Part shown: in pieces, positions 37,327 to 46,900 of the stretch | Layout: each line of letters begins with the position of its first letter | Numbering within the stretch: the first letter of the stretch is position 1 | Assembly (NCBI GenBank): GCA_033675265.1 | Contig: JAUJYZ010001110.1 | Span: forward strand, 75,001-139,000 | Direction of reading: 5' to 3' | Length of the DNA stretch: 64,000 nucleotides | From: Actinostola sp. cb2023 | Taxonomy: Eukaryota > Cnidaria > Anthozoa > Actiniaria > Actinostolidae | Translations under genes and position numbers: made by a program | The notes under the pieces: model-generated | The model's input: the letters and a program-made list of their open reading frames with translations, nothing else | The model's database searches: none | Told to the model about the DNA's origin: nothing

Positions 37327-40300
37327 GTAATAATAATAATAATAATAACAATAATAAATATATTTTTGAGAGGAAGTCTCCATCACTTATATGTAAAAGT
37401 GGTATTCAGGACGTCCTCTATTAATAATAATAATAATTGTATAATGTATTGCTTTGTATTGTTTCGTCTCTATAGTGCATATGACTACTCCAGTGCACTG
37501 GTTGGAAAATCTTGGGAAAATGTCCAAAGGAAAAAGTGGCAATTTCCGCAACAGAAGATAAGAATCGAGAAGTGTGTTATTCCTAGTGAGAACCCAAATA
37601 AGTGATGCAATACGGCTTTTGCAGCCTACAGTCACGAGTTGTTATAACACATGAATGGTAACCTAAATTCTACGTGTACAGCTGATCTCACTTGTGTGGC
37701 CGTGCGTCTTATAAAGTCAATTAAGTGAAAAATCAGGTCCCAAAGTATCAACGTGACTGTTTGAAACTGTAACTGAACATGTGGCTGCAGTGTGCGTGAT
37801 CACGGTGCTTTTTAAAGTGTTAAAGTTTCTCTACACCTACCAGCTAACACTTCATAGTCAGCAGTTTTATTACTTCTGTTGACGCAATGTGCTGCGGTCA
37901 CGGTGCTTTTTGAAAGTGTTAAAGTGTCTCTACACCTACCAGCTAACACTTCATAGTCAGCAGTTTTATTACTTCTGTTGACGCGATGTTCTGCGGTCAC
38001 GGTGCTTTTTAAAAGTGTTAAAGTGTCTCTACACCTACCAGCTAATACTTCATAGTCAGCAGTTTTAGTACTTCTGTTGACGCGATGTTCTGCGGTCACG
38101 GTGCTTTAAGTGTTAAAGTGTCTCTACACCTACCAGCTAACACTTCATAGTCAGCAGTTTTAGTACTTCTGTTGACGCGATGTTCTGCGGTCACGGTGCT
38201 TTTTAAAAGTGTTAAAGTGTCTCTACACCTACCAGCTAATACTTCATAGTCAGCAGTTTTAGTACTTCTGTTGACGCGATGTTCTGCGGTCACGGTGCTT
38301 TAAGTGTTAAAGTGTCTCTACACCTACCAGCTAACACTTCATAGTCAGCAGTTTTAGTACTTCTGTTGACGCGATGTTCTGCGGTCACGGTGCTTTTTAA
38401 AAGTGTTAAAGTGTCTCTACACCTACCAGCTAACACTTCATAGTCAGCAGTTTTAGTACTTCTGTTGACGCGATGTTCTGCGGTCACGGTGCTTTAAGTT
38501 AGATAAAGTGTCTCTACACCTACCAGCTAACACTTCATAGTCAGCAGTTTTATTACTTCTGTTGACGCAATGTGCTGCGGTCACGGTGCTTTTTGAAAGT
38601 GTTAAAGTGTCTCTACACCTACCAGCTAACACTTCATAGTCAGCAGTTTTATTACTTCTGTTGACGCGATGTTCTGCGGTCACGGTGCTTTTTAAAAGTG
38701 TTAAAGTGTCTCTACACCTACCAGCTAATACTTCATAGTCAGCAGTTTTAGTACTTCTGTTGACGCGATGTTCTGCGGTCACGGTGCTTTAAGTGTTAAA
38801 GTGTCTCTACACCTACCAGCTAACACTTCATAGTCAGCAGTTTTAGTACTTCTGTTGACGCGATGTTCTGCGGTCACGGTGCTTTAAGTGATAAAGTGTC
38901 TCTACACCTACCAGCTAACACTTCATAGTCAGCAGTTTTAGTACTTCTGTTGACGCGATGTTCTGCGGTCACGGTGCTTTAAGTGTTAAAGTGTCTCTAC
39001 ACCTACCAGCTAACACTTCATAGTCAGCAGTTTTATTACTTCTGTTGACGCAATGTGCTGCGGTCACGGTGCTTTAAGTGTTAAAGTGTCTCTACACCTA
39101 CCAGCTAACACTTCATAGTCAGCAGTTTTATTACTTCTGTTGACGCGATGTTCTGCGGTCACGGTGCTTTTTAAAAGTGTTAAAGTGTCTCTACACCTAC
39201 CAGCTAATACTTCATAGTCAGCAGTTTTAGTACTTCTGTTGACGCGATGTTCTGCGGTCACGGTGCTTTAAGTGTTAAACTACACCTACCAGCTAACACT
39301 TCATAGTCAGCAGTTTTAGTACTTCTGTTGACGCGATGTTCTGCGGTCACGGTGCTTTTTAAAAGTGTTAAAGTGTCTCTACACCTACCAGCTAATACTT
39401 CATAGTCAGCAGTTTTAGTACTTCTGTTGACGCGATGTTCTGCGGTCACGGTGCTTTAAGTGTTAAAGTGTCTCTACACCTACCAGCTAACACTTCATAG
39501 TCAGCAGTTTTAGTACTTCTGTTGACGCGATGTTTCTGCGGTCACGGTGCTTTTTAAAAGTGTTAAAGTGTCTCTACACCTACCAGCTAACACTTCATAG
39601 TCAGCAGTTTTAGTACTTCTGTTGACGCGATGTTCTGCGGTCACGGTGCTTTAAGTGATAAAGTGTCTCTACACCTACCAGCTAACACTTCATAGTCAGC
39701 AGTTTTATTACTTCTGTTGACGCAATGTGCTGCGGTCACGGTGCTTTTTGAAAGTGTTAAAGTGTCTCTACACCTACCAGCTAACACTTCATAGTCAGCA
39801 GTTTTATTACTTCTGTTGACGCGATGTTCTGCGGTCACGGTGCTTTTTTAAAGTGTTAAAGTGTCTCTACACCTACCAGCTAACACTTCATAGTCAGCAG
39901 TTTTAGTACTTCTGTTGACGCGATGTTCTGCGGTCACGGTGCTTTAAGTGTTAAAGTGTCTCTACACCTACCAGCTAACACTTCATAGTCAGCAGTTTTA
40001 TTACTTCTGTTGACGCAATGTGCTGCGGTCACGGTGCTTTAAGTGTTAAAGTGTCTCTACACCTACCAGCTAACACTTCATAGTCAGCAGTTTTTATTAC
40101 TTCTGTTGACGCGATGTTCTGCGGTCACGGTGCTTTTTAAAAGTGTTAAAGTGTCTCTACACCTACCAGCTAATACTTCATAGTCAGCAGTTTTAGTACT
40201 TCTGTTGACGCGATGTTCTGCGGTCACGGTGCTTTAAGTGTTAAAGTGTCTCTACACCTACCAGCTAACACTTCATAGTCAGCAGTTTTAGTACTTCTGT

Positions 40301-42089
40301 TGACGCGATGTTCTGCGGTCACGGTGCTTTTTAAAAGTGTTAAAGTGTCTCTACACCTACCAGCTAATACTTCATAGTCAGCAGTTTTAGTACTTCTGTT
40401 GACGCGATGTTCTGCGGTCACGGTGCTTTAAGTGTTAAAGTGTCTCTACACCTACCAGCTAACACTTCATAGTCAGCAGTTTTAGTACTTCTGTTGACGC
40501 GATGTTCTGCGGTCACGGTGCTTTTTAAAAGTGTTAAAGTGTCTCTACACCTACCAGCTAACACTTCATAGTCAGCAGTTTTAGTACTTCTGTTGACGCG
40601 ATGTTCTGCGGTCACGGTGCTTTAAGTGATAAAGTGTCTCTACACCTACCAGCTAACACTTCATAGTCAGCAGTTTTATTACTTCTGTTGACGCAATGTG
40701 CTGCGGTCACGGTGCTTTTTGAAAGTGTTAAAGTGTCTCTACACCTACCAGCTAACACTTCATAGTCAGCAGTTTTATTACTTCTGTTGACGCGATGTTC
40801 TGCGGTCACGGTGCTTTTTAAAAGTGTTAAAGTGTCTCTACACCTACCAGCTAATACTTCATAGTCAGCAGTTTTAGTACTTCTGTTGACGCGATGTTCT
40901 GCGGTCACGGTGCTTTAAGTGTTAAAGTGTCTCTACACCTACCAGCTAACACTTCATAGTCAGCAGTTTTAGTACTTCTGTTGACGCGATGTTCTGCGTG
41001 CGTCACGGTGCTTTAAGTGATAAAGTGTCTCTACACCTACCAGCTAACACTTCATAGTCAGCAGTTTTAGTACTTCTGTTGACGCGATGTTCTGCGGTCA
41101 CGGTGCTTTAAGTGTTAAAGTGTCTCTACACCTACCAGCTAACACTTCATAGTCAGCAGTTTTATTACTTCTGTTGACGCAATGTGCTGCGGTCACGGTG
41201 CTTTAAGTGTTAAAGTGTCTCTACACCTACCAGCTAACACTTCATAGTCAGCAGTTTTATTACTTCTGTTGACGCAATGCGCTGCGGTCACGGCCCATAA
41301 TGGACTGATCAAGGACGCTCCACAGCTATGACGACCCATACGTCGTAGTGACAGTTGCCATGGCCACGAGTGAGGTACGGCTGTTTTCCCGCCAACGATT
41401 CTTGATCCATATCTCCGCTGACCACACGAGGCTTGAAGATTCATGCAAAAATAAATAAAAACTAGTGATACTGAAATATGTGCTATCTTATAGAATACAG
41501 TCAACTCTCTCGAGCTCTAGACGGACACCCATCTAAACCAGACACCTCTCTAAGATGGAGACCTTTGTCTGTTGTCTACTGTAGTGATCGACTATAAATT
41601 TATTCCATCTCTCTAAGTAAGATGGACATCTCTCTAAGCCCGACAACAAAAGTTGTTCCCGAAGATTCCGGTTAGCCGCGACGGTTGACTGTATACAATT
41701 TATTTTTTATTTTATACCAGCACTCGGCAAGGGTGGCGAGGAGCACGTCCAGAGAAAAAGGCTTATTTAATAATATTTTTAATATATATCGGTGTGTCGC
41801 CATTACAAAAACTAATATATCCAACGGCTCTTGTAGTGCTACTGAAACTATTTCACGCAGTATTGCTGAAGTTATTGTGGCGAGTATCTTTCTGTACAGT
41901 TCACAAATTCAATGTTTTTTAAACTCATCAACAGCATATATTGCTTACGATGGACGATTAAATATTATCAAACTCACCTTGAAGTGATGCTGGAAAGACA
42001 ATAGCTACTGCTAAACCAAAAATTAAGCCCAGAAAGATCATGATAAAACACACACCAAGGAGTCTCACTTGAATAAGAAAGGCGGACAT
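34473..42089 (-). CDS. S1 (chymotrypsin-fold) serine protease with Gly/Ser/Asn linker and ShK domain
   Basis: Extracellular endopeptidase. Exons on the - strand: 42089-41978, 41431-41231, 36844-36641, 35874-35554, 35008-34730, 34585-34473. All junctions are phase 1 and sum to 409 aa. Residues 1-37 form a hydrophobic signal peptide or signal anchor. The zymogen cleavage site is SRIVGG (Ile49). The triad is His89 (TAAHC), Asp135 (DHDIALL) and Ser231 (GDSGGP). The residue six before the catalytic Ser is Ser, not Asp, so chymotrypsin- or elastase-like rather than tryptic specificity is expected. Residues ~280-372 are an almost pure Gly/Ser/Asn linker encoded by a repetitive exon. The last ~37 residues have six cysteines in ShK spacing plus a Lys-Lys end; ShK domains occur in many cnidarian and nematode enzymes and do not by themselves mean toxicity. 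Introns are swollen by repeats, above all the array copying exon 2. Confidence 0.92.
34730..35008 (-). repeat. Repetitive coding exon (Gly/Ser/Asn linker)
   Basis: The exon consists of TCCGGCGGA-like 9-12-bp repeats with a longer ~100-bp period. It keeps an open frame of about 93 codons (GGS, GGN and NGS motifs) and has good splice sites on both sides (GTAAGT donor). It separates the protease and ShK domains. Copy number probably varies between individuals. Confidence 0.88.
35090..35520. other. Protease intron with dispersed CTCTCTAA and GCGGCCACC repeat motifs
   Basis: 35155-35335 has several TCCGTCTTAGAGAG-type motifs. 35445-35495 has three AAGCGGCCACCCTCTCTT-like copies. The same motif families occur at 41505-41680, 42320-42500 and 63400-63860. 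Nothing coding is visible. Confidence 0.6.
36160..36535. repeat. ~330-bp polypyrimidine tract ending in a TAGCCTGCGTAG-type terminus
   Basis: An almost pure CCCTCC/CCTCC tract in a protease intron. It ends at 36520-36535 with CAGGCTACGCAGGCTATA, the same terminal motif and adjoining purine/pyrimidine tract as the 50230-52684 element. It is probably one end or a short internal-deletion relative of that family. Dispersed ATGCAAGCATAAGCGCAA motifs lie on both sides. Confidence 0.75.
37030..37172 (-). mobile_element. tRNA-like sequence inside short inverted repeats
   Basis: On the - strand, about 63 nt starting GCCTCGGTAGCTCACC form a tRNA-like unit. It has a 7-bp acceptor stem (GCCTCGG with TCGAGGC) and a T arm with a perfect GGTTCGAATCCC B box, but the D arm is shortened and no normal anticodon arm forms. 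It is flanked by inverted copies of AATGTTCGGTAAAAATCAG (left, ~37031) and its complement (right, to ~37172). It is a tRNA pseudogene or tRNA-derived SINE, not a working tRNA. Confidence 0.65.
37211..37365. repeat. (AAT)n microsatellite
   Basis: ATA/AAT repeats of about 150 bp with some AGT units, in the large protease intron. The poly-Ile, poly-Leu and poly-Tyr ORFs are artefacts. 37365-37800 holds nothing recognisable. Confidence 0.95.
37805..41290 (-). repeat. ~97-bp minisatellite copying the protease catalytic-His exon end and donor, ~36 copies
   Basis: Each unit, on the - strand, repeats the last ~61 bases of protease exon 2 (coding TAAHCVNRS and YEVLAG), its donor GTAGGTGTAG and about 30 bp of intron ending AAAGCACC. 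The true exon end is at 41231. Most copies carry changes that read TAEHRVNRS, so the Ala and Cys around His are lost while His remains. TAAHC-type copies recur near 37887, 38568, 39052, 39732, 40016, 40694 and 41180, which shows a higher-order pattern. The ORFs of 63-109 codons within it are not genes. Confidence 0.95.
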
Positions 42090-42151
42090 GTGCGGAGGGC
42101 AGCAGGTGCTACGCTGAATCAGTCAGTTTCTGTCAGCTCCCAACACGACTG

Positions 42152-42157
42152 TTTATA
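42152..42157 (-). promoter_or_regulatory. Possible TATA box of the protease gene
   Basis: On the - strand the sequence reads CTGTATAAACAG, about 63 bp upstream of the proposed ATG at 42089. This suits a start site near 42125 and a short 5'UTR. It is based on motif and spacing only. Confidence 0.4.
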
Positions 42158-42169
42158 CAGCTTAAGGGT

Positions 42170-42770
42170 TTTGTTTAGTGAAGAAAATACAGCTGCAACA
42201 CCAATCATAGATGAAGATTTTCGTAGCTAGAAAACTTGGAGAATGTTGTGCTGTTCTCTTAATACACGCGCACACACATAATCTAATACAAAAAAAGATT
42301 ATGCATTTTGGAGATTATATTTCGAACCTCTCTTAAGCGACCACCTCGGTTTACGGCGATCACTTTGAAGACCTGTCAAACAATTTATTGTTACCCTCGT
42401 AAGCAACCATCTTCCTCAAAACTGCACCTCTGCGAACATGGGTGGTCGCTTACAAGAGGTTATCCACTGTATCCTAGAAACACAAGTCTTACTTCCTGAC
42501 GATATCAATACTCATTTTAATACTATTTCTATATTCGTTTGCACGGTTCCTTACAATCCAGAGATTAATCTGCTTATTTGTAGTAAAAGTAAAAAAACTG
42601 TTGTATCTTAAACATTACTTCTGAGAGTGAAGGAAGATTGGATAAAGTTTCTCGAATTTGAAGCCATTGGCCTATAACGCTTTGAATCGCTTTGAATCGC
42701 TTTGAATGAGCCATATATGGATTACGAAATTAAAAACAAATTTTATGCAAAAAAAACCTGAGTAGATTTA
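42170..42770. other. Intergenic, single-copy block used as parent of the braided segment
   Basis: No gene is visible. The block 42290-42660 includes GCGACCACC and CGAACCTCTCTTAAG motifs of a dispersed repeat. Its sequence reappears in mixed form about 606-611 bp downstream. Confidence 0.6.
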
Positions 42771-43380
42771 CTTATTTTGAATGACGACAGAGTGGAGGAT
42801 GTTACCGCTCTGTATTTCATGTACAAAATTATGAAATACGACAGTAGTCATAGAAATGTTGCCTCTGCTTGTTGCACGTGTAATATGTATAGTTTCCAAT
42901 GAAAAAAGATTATGCATTTTGCCTTGCTTATTTCGAACCTCTCGTATGTATTGTTTCCAATGACGGCGATCACTTTGAAGACCTGTTGCCTTGCTTGTTA
43001 CCCTCGTAAGCACCATGTTCCTCAAAACTGCACCTCTGCGAGGATGTTGGTCGCTTTGTTGCAGGTGTACATGTATCCTGTTTCACAATGACTTAGAGTG
43101 GACGATGTTGCCTTGCTCATTTTAATACTATGTACATGTATTCGTTTTCATGACGACAGAGTCCAGAGATTAATCTGCTTATTTGTAGTAAAAGTACATG
43201 TAGTTTCCAATGACGATCAGAATGTACATCTGTATTAAATCTGATTGGATAAAGTGTGCGTGGATATTTCCAATGATTGACCTAGTGGAGGAGGTGTGCC
43301 TTGCAATTTGTTCGTGTACATGTATGGCACGAATGACGACAGAGTGGACGACCATGAAAAACTTGTTGTACGTGTACAGC
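42770..43380. repeat. Hybrid segment: single-copy block interleaved with 59-bp minisatellite pieces
   Basis: Short runs match the upstream block in order at a nearly constant offset. For example 42908-42921 equals 42297-42310, 42963-42985 equals 42353-42375, 43021-43041 equals 42415-42435, and 43163-43196 equals 42557-42590. The gaps between them are filled with pieces of the 59-bp unit found at 43380-43806. No coding capacity is visible. Confidence 0.8.
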
Positions 43381-43806
43381 TTGTTTCCAATGACGACAGA
43401 GTGGAGGATGTTGCCTTGCTTGTTGCACGTGTACATGTATTGTTTCCAATGACGACAGAGTGGAGGATGTTGCCTTGCTTGTTGCACGTGTACATGTATT
43501 GTTTCCAATGACGACAGAGTGGAGGATGTTGCCTTGCTTGTTGCACGTGTACATGTATTGTTTTCAATGACGACAGAGTGGAGGATGTTGCCTTGCTTGT
43601 TGCACGTGTACATGTATTGTTTTCAATGACGACAGAGTGGAGGATGTTGCCTTGCTTGTTGCACGTGTACATGTATTGTTTCCAATGACGACAGAGTGGA
43701 GGATGTTGCCTTGCTTGTTGCACGTGTACATGTATTGTTTCCAATGACGACAGAGTGGAGGATGTTGCCTTGCTTGTTGCACGTGTACATGTATTGTTTC
43801 CAATGA
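43380..43806. repeat. 59-bp minisatellite, ~7 copies
   Basis: The unit is TGTTTCCAATGACGACAGAG, then TGGAGGATGTTGCCTTGCTT and GTTGCACGTGTACATGTAT. It lies just downstream of the FAM124-like gene's stop codon. The ORFs are artefacts. Confidence 0.95.
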
Positions 43807-43918
43807 CAGTGGAAAATGTCGACTTTGATAGTGTTCGACATGCATGCCTTCTTTTTAAGCCACTGTTATTCTTACCATAATTAATGTGTTCTAAAAGATG
43901 GTTGCGTTATTAAAGAAA

Positions 43919-46900
43919 CTATTTCATCAGAGAATAAAGAATGACCGAGTTCCCATCTGGATCGGTAACTTGCCAGTGATCTTCTCCTATGTTACGGACA
44001 CCGCCAGGAATCTCAGCTAAGAGTGTGTTTATATCTTCAACAGCAAAACACAACGAAGCATTCTCTAAATGATGGGATTCCAGCGTTGGATGCAGAACTA
44101 ACTGAAGCTCTAGTTTACTGGAAAGAGAATATGTCCTAAAACGTAGACCTTCTTCGATCTTGTTGTACGCTAAAGGAGATTTGCCTGTTATTGAAGTGTA
44201 AAACCTTTCCATTTCTTCAAAATTGTTATTCACAAAGACTGTAATCTTGATTCCAGCAAATGGAGAGCCTTGTTTAACTGACAGCAAGACTTCAGTGTTG
44301 TCAGAAAGATCAAAGTTTAGTTCATCCTCTTCGGCAATCTGCTTGGGCATTGCAATTTCTTTCCAGTCGTTAGAACTTCGAATTGCACCAAGCAATTTGT
44401 CAGCATTTTTTTGAGCTGTGGAGGTGAACAACATCATTATACCAAACGCTGGAACTGTACTTTCACCTTCTTTGTGCAGCCTGCGAGTTTTACTAAGAGG
44501 AGAATTACTTGGGCTGGTTCCATTGCTTCCTTTTTGTACAGGTTCTCGAAGAGAAAGGTAGGAAAACTTGGAGCAGAACGAGACTAGAAGAGATGACAAC
44601 TTAGCAATTAACTGCTGTCCTTCTTCTTCTGAACAGGACAATTCTAGATAACATGGTTGAGGGGTAACTATGGAAACGGCTACAAAAAAAACAAGTAAAT
44701 ACATCAAAATGGTGATTACGAAAAAGCCTTCATTACAATCAAATTTCTTGCCTCCCCTTGTAGTACATTTAGAAAAGCTGTACAGTTTAATTGTTACTCA
44801 GAGGATGTACAATATTATTGTGTCAATATTATAAGGAAAATTGGAGGAAGGGGGTACTACAACTGTAATCATCCTTTCTTGCAGCTGTCATCCTCGGGAA
44901 CCCAGGGGTATATTCTGACGCTCGTTACTCGCTCCCAGAGAAATACCCCTGGGAAAGAAGTCGGTTGGAACTTGTTCCGTAAGTCAAAATTACTCTGCCT
45001 TGTTTCTGATTGGTCGACCTAGCAAGGTCGACCAATCAGTATCAAGTATATTCTGGTTTGAATAGGACAGCCGCCATTTTGAATGTTGACTACCGGAACA
45101 AGTTCCAACAGACTTCGTTCCCAGGGGTATTTCTCAGGGAGCGAGTAACGATAAAACAGAATATACCCCTGGGTTCCCGAGGATGTGCAGCTGGCTGCTG
45201 AATTATAAACTCGAAGGCATCTAGACTAGAGGCACACTATTCAAATATTTTTCGCTTATATTGAGGGAGGAAAACCAGAGTATCCAGAGAAAAATCTTCA
45301 AAGCAATGAAGTACTGGTCCAGGAATTGTAGCATTGTGGGGTTTAGGAAGTGCAGCATCCCTTTACTGGGGACAGAGTGATCCCTACACAATACATGATC
45401 AACACACTGACATAGTTTCAAAATTAATGGTTCTAAAGGATCTGGGCTGGGTTCAGGGGTGGGTCCAGGGGATGGGTTCAGGGGGTGGGTCCAGGGGGTG
45501 GGTCCAGGGGGTGGGTTCAGGGGGGGTGGGTCCAGGGGGTGGGTTCAGGGGATGGGTCCAGGGGGTGGGTTCAGGGGGTGGGTTCAGGGGGTGGGTCCAG
45601 GGGGTGGGTCCAGGGGGTGGGTCCAGGGGGTGGGTTCAGGGGCTGGGTCCAGGGGCTGGGTCCAGGGGCTGGGTCCAGGGGGTTACTACCATCCATATGG
45701 ATATTAATGCTGATATCTTTGTCAATAATCAATAAAGCATATTTCAAACTTATTAGTGACAAATTAAAGGTCATGTTGATGGAATTACATGTACGCAAAT
45801 TATGGTTTTTTTTAAATTTAATGTTTTTAATTATATTATTATTATTATTTTTTAGTACCTTTTTAGTATCTTGCATGTAATTTGACTTACCTTGGATTTC
45901 CACTAGTTTGAAGCCATGGATACTTTGCGTTTCACCGTCCATAAACTGTTTTCCTAGCTTCTCGTAAACAGCTACATCATGAAACTCCACAAGAATATGC
46001 AAATCACCAAACTTATGTGCCTCAATACTATCAAGGGGTCTATCAACCCCAATCAATTTTGTTAGACTTCGGAGAATTTGGTGAATGACTTTTCTGTTGA
46101 ATTCTCTTGGATTCTCGGCTGCTTCAAAAGACAATAAAGCTAGGATACCTGTTGCCTTCAAGTTTCTTGGTCTGTCTTCGTCTGCATTCTTACCCCAAGT
46201 ACTCAAAACCTATGAAAGTCATACAAATAAATGTAACAAATAGATCATCTACTTCATTCATACAAAGGTACAATGATTCCATTATATTAATGACATTTGA
46301 CTTTGTGTTTAGATATTGAATGATTTAAAACGAAATCTTGTAAATTAATCAATTAATTATCAGTCATTTTAATTTCCTCTTCTGTGTACTGCATGACATG
46401 TAAGCTATAACTAAGGTGCTAGTATTGGTTCAAATTATATTATAAGTACAATACCAGATGAAAATAATTAATTTGTATCAATGATACAAACATGTAGGGG
46501 GCATAGGGACAGGGTTTGGTCCCCTACATGTAGGGGGCATAGGGACAGGGTTTGGTTCCCCTACATGTAGGGGGCATAGGGACAGGGTTTGGTCCCCCTA
46601 CATGTAGGGGGCATAGGGACAGGGTTTGGTCCCCTTACATGTAGGGGGCATAGGGACAGGGTTAGGTCCCCTTACATGTAGGGGGCATAGGGACAGGGTT
46701 TGGTCCCCTTACATGTAGGGGGCATAGGGACAGGGTTTGGTCCCCTTACTTGTAGGGGGCATAGGGACAGGGTTTGGTCCCCTTACTTGTAGGGGGCATA
46801 GGGACAGGGTTTGGTCCCCCTACATGTAGGGGGCATAGGGACAGGGTTTGGTCCCCTTACATGTAGGGGGCATAGGGACAGGGTTTGGTCCCCTTACATG

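Noticed and set aside
37812..40908. Set of 63-109-codon ORFs with trypsin-like TAAHC/TAEHR repeats as separate protease genes
   Set aside because: No start, no Asp or Ser part and no exon structure; they are tandem copies of the end of one exon.
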